The notes under the pieces were generated by a model. It did not search any database. It saw only the letters and a program-made list of their open reading frames with translations, and was not told the DNA's origin. The translations under genes were made by a program, and so were the position numbers. From positions 2,790,001 to 2,854,000 of the forward strand of contig CM037850.1 in NCBI GenBank assembly GCA_021234535.1: DNA of 64,000 bases, read 5' to 3'. This DNA comes from Stichopus chloronotus (lineage: Eukaryota; Echinodermata; Holothuroidea; Aspidochirotida; Stichopodidae). Positions 35,200 to 45,600 of this stretch are shown here, one piece after another; positions within the stretch are counted from its first letter, which is position 1; each line of letters starts with the position of its first letter.

Positions 35200-38100
35200 A
35201 TTGGATTTTTCAATCAGACGGACATTGCAGGTGATGGAAGATTCGTCTACTAACGTTAAAACCGACAGGCCTTGTACTTAAGCATTGGTCCATAGCATTG
35301 GATAGAGGAAGGACACACGCCTCCTTAAGGTTAATCAAGATACCTTGACAATGCTGGCTAATGCTTGTTTTGAAATGAATGCATTGCGTAGAGATCTCAT
35401 CAAGCCTGACTTTTACCAAAGTACAGTCACCTATGCAAGCCGTCAGTGAAACTCACAGACTTCCTGTTCGGGGATGAACTCTCTAAGGTAGTAAAAGACT
35501 TTGATGAGGAACAGAAAACAGCCGGAGTGATGAGAAGGCCAAAGGCTTGACTGAGGTTTAATCCTTGGTCACACCCAAAGACAGAGGTACCAGGAAGCAA
35601 GCTGGTACAGCAACAGTAGAGGCTGTTCTTTTCCAAAGCCTTTTCTAGGGTTTCGTCGAGCCCATCAACACCGAACAGAGACCCATCCAAAAAGTACAAC
35701 AGACCGGCAAACGACAGTATGAGGACAACATCTACATCCACAAAAGCTCAGTCACAGTTTCTAGCAATAGCATTGCTCTACCCAAGGCCAATCAAAGAGA
35801 AAAATAATGAAGTAACTCACTACAATTTTTCCTTAATGATAGTAGGTTAGAACTTATTGGGGGATCGACTGAAACAATGTTTTCATGAATGGGAAGCTCT
35901 TACTTCAGACCTTTTATTTTGAGAATGGTTTTGGGCTATAGACTGGAATTTAGATCCAATGGACCTCCCACTCAGAATGCAGAACGTCATCCATATCGTT
36001 TCAGCAATGTGGAGAAGCAGGCAATTGAAACAGAAATCGCTTGTGTAAGGGGAAAAGTTATTGAACTGGCAAGTCATGGAGACGGCGTTATGTCCAATGC
36101 ATTCACGAGACCGAAGAAGGATGGTAGTCTTAGAATGACGTTAAACCTCTCTGAACTAAATGAGGCTATTTATTATCATTATTTTAAAATGGATATTCTA
36201 GAGACTGCAATAAAGTAAATTCTCCTGGTTACTATATGGCTTCGGTCGACCTCGAAGATGCCTATTACTGTGTAACTATTGCAACAGGAGATAGAAAATA
36301 CCTCAAATTTTGTTGGAAGGGCAAAGTGTGGCAGTTCACATCAATGCCCAATGGATTCTCTTCTTGACCAGGCATCTTAACAAAACTTCTGACACCAGCC
36401 CTTGCAGCATTGACGACATTTATTATAGTAACATATAGATGATACACTGATAATTGCAAACACACTGAATCACTGTTAAGAAGCTGCTACAGAAAATCTA
36501 ACACTCTTGTCAAAACTGGGATTGGTCGTTCACCCGAAAAAAGTCAGTTCTCACATCCACTTTGGAAGTACAATTTGTTATCAATTCACAGTGCAAGTTA
36601 ATGCAAGTGCACTTTCTTTCGAAAGGAAAGTTGAAGTGCAACAATGTTGTTCACATCTCTTGAGTGTCGGGTGTTCAGTATGGACCACGGAATTACAGGC
36701 AGCTCGAGTAAAAGAAAATAGGTGCACTAAAAATACGGGATAAAAATTTTGACAGAAAAATGTCCTTGTCAGCATGGGCAAGACAAGACCTGTTTTTGTG
36801 TTGTAATAATGTAGAAAAAGCCGTAAGGTTTATTGATAACAGCCGGTGCTCCAAATGTTTTACTAGTGGTTCCCTCTGGATCGGATTAGGGTGCCACTGA
36901 TAGTACCACTGACATTGGGGGATGATGGAATGTACTGAAGAGTATCAGAGAACAAAACAATGAAATAAATTTCCTTAAGTAACTTCCTGCGTTTCATGCT
37001 CTACGTTCATGAACTCAGCAAAAGACTATGGGAATAGTGTGAGAAAGGGGCATATGGATTTCTGCTACCAATGTAAATGGAAAGCAATATACTATTGCAG
37101 ATAGAAAATCCCGAAAATTCAATGATGATGGGTTGGAGTAGATGATAAACTCTTGCAAATGTAGACCAATATGCAACATTTATGGTAAACAAGAAATGGA
37201 CCATCTAGGCTGAATGCTTAGGTAAAAATATATATCGACCAACTGCGATAAATAGCGATCAACTGCATGGGATTGTGCCTCTTTTTATACATTTCCACCA
37301 TTTTGCTTTATGTTTATGAAACTGTTTGTCCAAAATATAGCAAGAGAGAGCTGCGGGATTGCTAGTAGTTCCCTCTGCGGCCCACGCAGTAATGGTTCTC
37401 TAGGATGTTACACATGTTGACTGATCATCCGGTTATACTCCGGCCAGAGAGAGTTGTTTTACAACACCCAACACTGCAATCACATCACCATGCACTCGAG
37501 AACAAACTGCCTCTTTTGGTTTGCCCTTCCAGCAAAAGCTGCCAATATTATCTTCTCATCATGGAGAAATTCCACGAGGCAACGAGGCCACGAGGTGTAT
37601 GTATCCGCCAGTTCTTGGAGTTTTGTTCTAAAGGGAAAACAGATCCACTGTAAACATCTCTAGTCCCTATTTTAGAATTTTTGTTTGAACCTTCACATAA
37701 ACTTGGGTACAGTGCCATGAACACTGCGCGATAAGCACTACCATAAAATAGGGCTTTTTCAAGCTTTTTTTAAAGATGGCTATCGTCATTTTTTATAGTT
37801 ACGTCTGCTGTGTTTCCCTCTTTTTTCTCTTCTTGACCTTCATGCACCCTATTTATTTTTCTTTGAAGCTGTAAAAGAGAGAAAATATTGATGAAAGATA
37901 CATCAGTACACATTGGATTCGAACTCATGATTATAACACTTACTTAAGTAATCATTAAGAGTTTCCCCTAACCCACTGCTCCACGAGTGAGCATGGAAGA
38001 TTGGGTTGTTCATATTATTACAACCATTCTTACCGTAATAGTATCTACCGACTCGTCAAACCTGTGTTATCGTGTTACAATACAACAGTATTTGAACATC

Positions 38101-38552
38101 TGTCATTAACGGTAAGAATTGTCAAATATTATCTACAATTAACGGCAAGGACTGATTAGGCCATGGAGTGGGTAAAATAAAAGATTCTGCTATAACTTTT
38201 GTTGAGAAAGACTTGCTAAAGCAACCTAAGCCAGGAAATGTTAGATGTGTCATCACCTCAGAAGTATACCATTTGGACAAAATGTGTACATCTATAGACA
38301 TTTATTTAGTTATCTCAAAAGCACAAAGCTGGATGAAGAAAACAGAAGCAACTTTTCTTTAGCTTTAAGAAACCACATCAAGCTATTTCTACAGACACTA
38401 TTGCCCGATAGCTTCGTTGTGTTATGATAGCTGCGGGCTTTAATGTTGATCAGTTCAAAACCCATTCTTCGAGGGCAGCAGCTATTTCAAAAGCAATTCA
38501 AGCAACGGTGCCAATTTCACATATTTTACAACAAGCTGGTTGGAGCAAGTAT
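35200..38552 (+). mobile_element. DIRS-type (tyrosine recombinase) retrotransposon, decayed, left part
   Basis: A capsid-like region spans about 35300-35540 with frame breaks (FEMNALRRDLIKPDF, then TDFLFGDELSKVVKD). The reverse transcriptase spans about 35860-36540, with GYRLEFRSNGPPTQN, RPKKDGSLRMTLNLSELN, YMASVDLEDAYY, and a catalytic IDD at 36435-36443. The tyrosine recombinase C-terminal part follows near 38390-38550, with THSSRAAA containing the HxxR motif, then VPISHILQQAGWSK. Stops and frameshifts interrupt every part, so the element is dead. DIRS elements integrate through a tyrosine recombinase rather than an integrase. About 1.3 kb between 36780 and 38160 is poorly recognised and carries a tRNA-like SINE. 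Confidence 0.8.
37895..38005 (-). repeat. tRNA-derived SINE-like sequence inside the DIRS relic
   Basis: On the minus strand it reads TGGAGCAGTGGGTTAGG (A-box-like) and, about 45 bases on, ATGAGTTCGAATCCAATG (B-box-like). The spacing suits a tRNA with a long variable arm (Ser/Leu type). Mismatches in the arms favour a SINE over a functional tRNA gene. Confidence 0.5.
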
Positions 38553-38717
38553 TGTGTTTGTACCAAGTAGAAAGGACAGAAAATAACACAGTATACACAG
38601 TAAAGCAAGTATAGTGAAGTGATGCTTATTGCTCTCTGTCTAAAACGCCTCTGAAGCAGGCTCTTTGTTCTTACATTCAGCACTAGGCCTGTACCTACAT
38701 GACTCAAAAGAAACAGC

Positions 38718-39063
38718 TTAGCTGTAAAATACATAATCTTTTCCAACAGTGGTGTTTTTCTCTGTCTCTGTGGTGTAAGTAGTGAAGTCAATGGCCTCAT
38801 TGTTTTGTCTAGTTGGTTCATTTTCTGTTTTCGAGTCTTTCAATGTTCCATTGTTTCCCATCAAAGGTTTCCTAAGTGTTTGGAGCAATTTTCCTTGAAA
38901 TTTGTATGGGTTCACTAAACTTTGAAAAACCCTGTTGCACATTTCCTGCTTTCTTTATTCGGACCCAGTCACCTGTCGTGAACTGTCTACTGTACACCTT
39001 TTGGTTTATCGGAATATTCCTTGCTCTCTGCCTGTTTACTTTAGACACGATGACGTAATTCAT
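38718..39063 (-). pseudogene. Gypsy integrase C-terminal part
   Basis: Minus-strand frames read FTTGDWVRIKKAG and then KFSEPIQISRKIAPNT, the small beta-barrel region that closes Ty3/gypsy integrases. A low-complexity acidic tail follows and stops at 38718. A frame break lies between the two overlapping frames near 38890. Confidence 0.6.
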
Positions 39064-39202
39064 GCAGAGGTGCGGAAGTAGGTTCTTTGGTGACTCCTGT
39101 AATATCTAATTTTGGCCTTTGGCCTAAGGTGTCGACCGTGCAGTAAAATGGATGGTTCTACACCCGTCAGTCGGTCGCATGTGGCGTAGACCTGTAAACT
39201 TG

Positions 39203-39961
39203 CTAGATTTTTTTTTTTTTTCTGGTAGATAGTTTTATGTCTCGTCCAGTAAACTTGGTAGTCTGTACCCTGTCATTAAGTACTCGATTGAATCTTTCAA
39301 TCTCACTATTATCTTTGGGATTATAGATGGCAGGAAACCGATGTTTAATATTACGTTCCTGCATGTAGGTCTTAAAATCATTACAACTACATTGTAGTCC
39401 ATTGTCAGTCACAATCTCTTCTGGGAATCCTTCCCTTGAAAAAATAGTTGTAAGTGTATGAATTACAGTAGAAGCAGTAATATTGCAAGCAAATGCAACT
39501 TCCGGTCATTAACTCTAGTAGTCAATAACCGTAATAGTAAAACGACAATCTCTTAGTGCTGTATTATCAGGACCAACAATATCAATATCAGTTTTCTTCC
39601 AACCGGAAGTGGGTAAAGGGACAGGTTGCATAGGACCAGTTCGCACACGTGCTGATTTGTCATGATTTTGACAAATTGCACAATCTTTAACCATTTGCAT
39701 AACAGTATCATCCATCTTAGGCCACCAATATAAGTGACACAATCTTTGTTTGGTGCGAACTATCATACACTGATGACCTTCGTAGGCGAAATCAACAATC
39801 TTAGAAATAAAAGTAAATGGAATAACAACTCTCTCTGCTGTAAAAATTACTTTATAATGCATTGACAAACTTTCACCGACTCTGTTAAAAGGCAACAAAT
39901 CGTCAGCTAAACCTTTAGCAGAAAAAGGCCAGCCGGAATAAAAGGAAGTTGACAACGTCAC
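39203..39961 (-). pseudogene. Gypsy integrase zinc-binding and catalytic core fragments
   Basis: On the minus strand, 39961-39515 holds the HHCC zinc-binding region (AYEGHQCMIVRTKQRL, WWPKMDD, CAICQNHDKS) and the start of the RNase H-like core (DIDIVGPDNTA). A frame break follows. 39412-39203 then gives TDNGLQ, with the second catalytic Asp, and NPKDNSEIERFNRVL, with the catalytic Glu. Integrase would insert the element's cDNA. Broken by frameshift and stops. Confidence 0.8.
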
Positions 39962-40019
39962 TTAACACTGGATCAGAATTGGTAGCCTGTTGTAAGGAGC
40001 TTTCAAATCGATCTTGAAG

Positions 40020-40850
40020 TGAAATTTTAGCATCAAATTAACCTACAACTGTCATTGTATAAAAAGCCATTTCGGTATTAGTGTAGGATTTAACAGAACC
40101 CCCACAAGGCTTAAGGGTTTCTTCTAGAAAATACTTCTTAAATGTACTTAGGTTCATTAAAGTAACATCACATGTTGTATCAACAATAACTGAAATACAT
40201 ACATTGTTAATCAACACATCACAAGTAACATTAGATCTATGTCTAGAATTTACATGGTAAACATTTTCAATTTTCTGTACTTGTGGTTGATCCGGTGTAG
40301 TGGTGGTAGCTGCAGGTGGGAAGAAGTAGTATCTGAAGTAGACGCAACTGAACGTACCTTATTACGGCCTAGGCACATTTTCTCAAAATGTGCTTTTCTT
40401 CTCACAAGTTCTGAATGAAGCGTGAACGGCCTGACACTCCATAGGATTTGCAAGGTGCTTTTTTGATCAGCAGCAATAGCATTTCTTAGTCCGACCAGAA
40501 TTGCGTGTCTTGCTGTCGCGGACTTGTGACGTAGGAAACGCACTTGGCTTCCATGACATCGACCGCGCTTCACGTTGCCCTTGTTCAAAGTTACTTGAGA
40601 CTGCCAAAGCTTTTGAAAGGGTCAACTTTGGCTCAAGAAGAAGTCGTTCCCGAAGTTTGGGTGAATTTGGGTTGACCTTCTCGACGAGCTGGTCGCGTAA
40701 AATTTCGTCCAAAAATGTGCCAAATTTTCACGTTGACGCAAGGTCCCGCAAGGAGGAAATATAAATGCCAATCGATTCACCTGCCAACTGCCTTCCTTGT
40801 CGAAACCTGTAGCGCTGAGTAAATACCGACCGTTAAAGAAGTAAATGCGA
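40020..40850 (-). pseudogene. Gypsy gag remnant and aspartic protease-like fragment
   Basis: On the minus strand, about 40790-40470 gives the end of the capsid region (YISSLRDLAST, FLDEILRDQLVEKVN, KLRERLLLEPKLTLSKAL). A decayed zinc-knuckle segment follows (CYCC, then HFEKMCLGRNK). Near 40250-40050 the frame reads INNVCISVIVDTTCDVTLMN, a protease active-site region with DTT where DSG/DTG is expected. The protease is joined directly to sequence that normally follows RNase H, so the polymerase part is deleted. Confidence 0.65.
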
Positions 40851-40980
40851 AAGATCCAAAAGTCCTCGTCGCCAATTTCATTGTGTTTGTAGCACGTAGC
40901 CGAGACAGAAATAACACAATATACACAGTCTCTAATTTGTATATACGTTCGTTTTTGCTTTTCGATGATGCCAGGGAGCT

Positions 40981-41033
40981 CTAAACATCTCACATTATTT
41001 CGAACGTATTACGAAATAAAATTGGAAGATTAA
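40981..41033 (+). mobile_element. Possible continuation of DIRS recombinase after the gypsy insertion
   Basis: Just beyond the gypsy right LTR the plus strand reads LTLFRTYYEIKLED and stops. DIRS recombinases have a TF-x-x-[FY]Y segment, with the nucleophilic tyrosine, shortly after the AGW[ST] motif, which on the other side of the gypsy element ends at 38550. This fits a single DIRS element split by the insertion. No clean target-site duplication could be read. Confidence 0.45.
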
Positions 41034-42599
41034 ACATGAACTTACTTTGCATGAAGTTTGAGCTTCATTTTAGGAAGTAATTTTTAGGAAGAATAATATG
41101 CCTTCCACTCCCACCTCGGACCTTATAGCACCCATTAGATCGGAGTAATGAGGTTTGCTAAGTTCTTATTGTTACTGTAAGAGGTGAAATTTTATTATTT
41201 TATAATGGGCATCTGCCCACCGTTCTCTTGCCTCATCCTTTGAAGTCTGACTACGCATGTGCGAACGAGATCTGACATTATTCATCACTCCACTTACTTC
41301 ATGACAATGAAGTTCAAACTTCAAACAAGGCAAACTCTCGGGTTTAGCCTTTAATATGTTATGATATGCAATGTATGATCCCCCATGCTGCGGTTCCGCA
41401 CTGATTCGCCGCTGATGGTCCTGTACGTACGTGTTAAGTTAAAACGCAATTTAACGATCACTGACCCATAGATTGTCTTAATCGTTATACTTATGCCGAA
41501 TCACGCATGGCATGTGACTACCATTCCTTTAACCAAATGTAGAAGAATTAACAAGGTATTATGTGCCATTTAATGAAAATTGTTGAATATTGCTGAGTCT
41601 AATAACTTTTGTTTCATATTGATGTTTGATCTCTGTTCCCCGTATGTCTAAACAATAGTTGACATTTGAGAAATTTACAAATTTGGAATGATTTTATCGT
41701 ATTTAAAGATCTGAAAAGCACTCAGATTCTGGTTACAAGTGGCTAATAACTAAATCAATTTGCACTAAAATGCCTTTCGTTAGCCATTCCAGCCAAGCAT
41801 GCTCTTTCCGCTTGGTTTCCTTTATATCTCCAAATTCTTTTTTTTTTTTTTTTGCCTATCTGAGGTTCACTTTCAACCCATAAAGTGGTTACATTGTGAT
41901 TTATTGATTAGCATATGTCATTATTTCTTGGTTCTTTGTCAAGTGTCCCTAATTATGTGCGGGTAATTGCTATGTTATTTAACGGAAGCCACACTGCATA
42001 TCGCATCTGTAATAGCCCCGCAAAATGCTTACTGTACTGAAAGTAATATCATTTTTTTTTTGTCATCACTATCTCATTCATTACTACTTTAACAGAAGTT
42101 TGGAAGTAAGCCGAGCGTTCGTCGATCTTCATAACCTTTCTCAGATTGAAATAATTTAAACACACGTTGCTGTGAATTCTGCCATTCCTCACCTCATCCC
42201 TTTGTCAGTCTATCGGGCATCGAGCCTATTGGGCATCGAGTTGCTTACCCTCCCTCCTCCCTGGTCCATAGGTAAATACTGGCACCACTCGTCTCCAGCT
42301 AAGTTGGAAAAACATATCATATACCATTACCCTATTTAATTTCCCCTGAGGACAGGACCCGTGGAAACAGACGGGGAAGGACCGGGGATATCACCCCAGT
42401 GTCATGCATATTTCAAAATCGTTGCAGAATTATTGACCTTTATATACGGTATATGTTCCATGAAAAGTTAGAGTAATATAGAAAGTATAGAAATGTAAAG
42501 CTCATATTGAACAAATAAAGAAAACATGCAAGTACTGTGAATGACTTTGACAGCTCCTGTTTTACACCTAAAAAAAGATGCAGGCACTGCACATCAATG
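41034..42599. other. Intergenic stretch, nothing recognised
   Basis: AT-rich sequence with oligo-T runs and no recognisable exon, RNA gene or element end. It may include the 3' terminal region of the DIRS relic. Confidence 0.35.
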
Positions 42600-43650
42600 C
42601 ATATGAATCTATTTTGGCTCCTCTAGATTGTGAAAAAAAAAGACTAGAGTAAAAGTCCTCTTTCTTGACTTTTCAAGTGCATTTTATATGGTCTTGCCAA
42701 ATCAACTACTGGCCTGATCTTCACAATTTGCAAAAAAAAAAAATACTTGGAATATCCACTGGTTAGCTTAATTTTTCCTAGGGTGGTCAAGACAAATTAT
42801 GTTGGATAAAGTAAACGGTTGTCAGAAATATCGAAATGGAAGGTTGTTGTGTCCGTTTTTCACTATTTTATTTACTTTATATACTCATGAAATTGGAACA
42901 AATTCAAGCACTTTCGTTACAAAATATGAAGATGATGCTGCTGTGTCATTCAACATTACCAAGAAATCTGCTGTAATTGATCAATTGCATTATCAGCCTT
43001 TTGTTCATGACAGTTTTGCAACGTGCAAACACAAAATTGAAATCTTAATCCAAAGGAACTGTGCTTAGCGGACAACGTGAAGCTCTAATACAGTCAATAT
43101 CACAAGATATCATTATTAAAGGACAAGAGGTGCCTAGAACCTCAAAAACTGTGTGTGTTGATATAGATTACATTTTGACCTTTCCTTGCAACATATCAAA
43201 GGTATTAAGTAAAGTTTATTATATAGTACCTAATCTGGCTTATGCTGCGACCTTTTTAATCGGAACGCTAAGATGTCTTTATTGCAATCATTTTGCCGGA
43301 CATAATTTACGCAGAGCCTGTCTGGTACCATTTGGTAGACAAAACAGATAGACTTATCAAATCTCTTAAAAAATCAACTATAATTTTTAATTTACACGTC
43401 GATGCACTTGTAAGTAAAGTGAATGCTGCTGCAAAATATGATTTTGAAAGAAATGGAAAAAAGATTACCAATGACAAAAGTCACCCATTGTACCCTGCAC
43501 TGCCAAGTCTCTTATGTAAATCAAACAGGGACCCACTGAAGAAATTCACACGTCTTAACAAAACACAGAACAGCAGCTTTTATATAGGAGTTCATATTTA
43601 TCATGCCGCATTGTTTATTCAATTCAACCACATAGAATTGTAAGCTGTTT
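42600..43650 (+). pseudogene. Decayed LINE reverse transcriptase
   Basis: Frames in sequence give SSFLDFSSAF (first catalytic Asp), a broken GxPQG region, TILFTLYTHEI, and FVTKYEDDAAVSF, in which the [YF]xDD catalytic box is present as YEDD. The thumb region follows (IKGQEVPRTSKT, ISKVLSKVYYIV) and then a typical C-terminal tail (IIYAEPVWYHLVDKTDRL, HPLYPALPSL). There are several frameshifts and stops. Its motifs differ from the LINE at 1-1285, so it is a separate family. Inactive. Confidence 0.82.
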
Positions 43651-45129
43651 TTCTATTTCTTTCTTACGTATTATAAGCCTTTACACATTGATGTTATTAC
43701 ATATGTTTGTATATTCCTTAAACTTTTACTTTTTATGCCATTTTTGCCCTTCTCTTTGTGTAACCCCTCTTTATAAATTTTATATTCATACTGGATTGAC
43801 TAAATGTAAATAACGGACTTTCTTGTGTGTGTGTGTGTGTGTGTGGGGGGGGGGGGGGGGTTATGAAGTGTCGAAATGCACCTGGTCAATAGCAGTTCGA
43901 ACATTTCAAGGAGATGAAAACAATTTTCGGTGGACATCTCCACCCCTACTAAACCCTTTTTTTCAATGCACGGATTTGTCTCACATCAAGTTCTTCAGGG
44001 TAAAATGATCTAGTTCACAGCTTTATCCTGGGATATAAAAATTTCTACACTTTTAAAAGGCGTTGTAGCTACAATTTTAGTTTTCTGTTTTACTATTGAC
44101 TTTCTTGGGATATGGTTTACCAATAACAGTTCACTCCAAATTTCGTTTATTCTGCCAAATACTACTTACATGTCCTATCATACAAGTCCCATTTTATTGT
44201 AACAATCTTAGAGGGCAATATATAAAGAATTCCATACCTCTGTGACGGTATAACCGGGTATATTGTCGGCTTATATCACTGGTACCCACTGTGCAATCAA
44301 CCCTCATCGCTACAATATGGGGCTAGCGAAATGTGAATTACCCCAAAAAATAGATTAATTGTGAACTTTTTAACACTTCAGATGGTGCAGCTGTCAGTGT
44401 GCCACACCATGTAACTTATTAACACTTGGAGTAAAACAATGCCTATAGTTATTTTATTCATACCTCCTAAATTCCTTGTCTAATACTAAAAATTCATTTT
44501 TTTGTTGTTGTCCAAAAGTCATAATGATAACGATAATAATAATAACGATAATAATAATAACAATAATAATAATGACATATTTGATCTTTGAGACATTAAA
44601 TGATAATTCGTCAGTTGCAAACCATAAAATAGGAGCTTTCAGTGATTTAATTCTTTATCAGACTGCAACGTTTGTTATCAACATGATGTAAATGAAATTT
44701 ATTGGTGTCTTCCGGAAATAAAACAAATGCCAAGATATTGAGTACTGAGTATATTACAGTATAGGTCATTTATGTAGGCCTACATTGCACAGTATCTGAA
44801 TAACGTAGGCCCAAGTATAGACCCTTGTTGCATTCAGCACTAAGGATATACATCACGATAACTTGATTCCATACAATGAAAGTCGTACAATACTCGGTTC
44901 TATTTAAAAGGTAACTAGATATAACCCAATTATGAACTACACCACAAATTCTGTAATGTTTTATTTTGCTTCTATACTGATCAAAGTAGTAAAAATGCTA
45001 CTACAAGATCATTTTTGTGAAGGACGTTACTTTTGTTGTCCATGACAAAAATGTATAGCCTTGAAGTTTTTTAGTAAATGTTTGATCAGCACCTTGGTAA
45101 TACTGGCCACGAATTGTGCAATCGCTTCA
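43651..45129. other. Intergenic stretch with simple repeats
   Basis: Holds a TG microsatellite running into poly-G (about 43822-43860) and an AATAAT/AACGAT trinucleotide-like run (about 44520-44575). No gene recognised. Confidence 0.5.
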
Positions 45130-45600
45130 TTAAACCAATACAAAAGTTTCCTATAGAATTTTTATATGAAAATATATAGAAACTTTTAAGATTTCTATAA
45201 AATTTTAAAGCATTTACTCATTAAAACCCCATAGACCACTTTATAGAATCCTATAGAAAACTCTATAAAAACTTTATAAAAACACTATAAAAAAGATGGG
45301 CTGTCTACAGGATTTTCTATAGAAAATCTTATAAAGTTCTGCAGAAAACATATAAGCTTGGTTTACAAATTCTATAGAAACTATGTAAGATTTTCTATTG
45401 AATCTTGTAGAAAATACACTATAGAGCACTTCATAGAATTATATAGAGTACCTTAGAACAGCTCTATAAAAATGTCAAGAAACTCTATAAAACTCTGCAG
45501 AAACTCTGTATAAACTCTAAAGAAAGTCTAGAGAAACTCTATAGAAACTCGATCTATAAAACTGGATGTCTGTAAACTTTTCTATAGAATCTCTAAAGAC
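45130..45600. repeat. Cryptically simple TCTATAGAAA-rich array
   Basis: More than twenty irregularly spaced variants of CTATAGAA / CTATAAAA are packed into ~470 bp, with no fixed period. The core TTCTATAGAA is palindromic. A shorter patch of the same kind lies at 48425-48610. No coding potential. Confidence 0.75.

Larger units (their letters stand above)
38553..40980 (-). mobile_element. Ty3/gypsy LTR retrotransposon, internally deleted, inserted in the DIRS element
   Basis: Minus-strand order, right to left: an LTR end at about 40882-40930, a short non-coding leader (TTGGCGACGAGGA), a gag remnant, protease-like sequence, integrase, and an LTR end at about 38553-38605. The two LTR ends share ~50 bases (TGTGTATA-TGTGTTATTT and TACAAACACA). 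Reverse transcriptase and RNase H are missing. The left LTR end sits directly after the GWSK of the DIRS recombinase, so the insertion is nested. Stops and deletions show that it is inactive. Confidence 0.72.

Noticed and set aside
43823..44008. A 61-codon frame of Cys/Val and Gly repeats
   Set aside because: It is a translated TG microsatellite and poly-G run.
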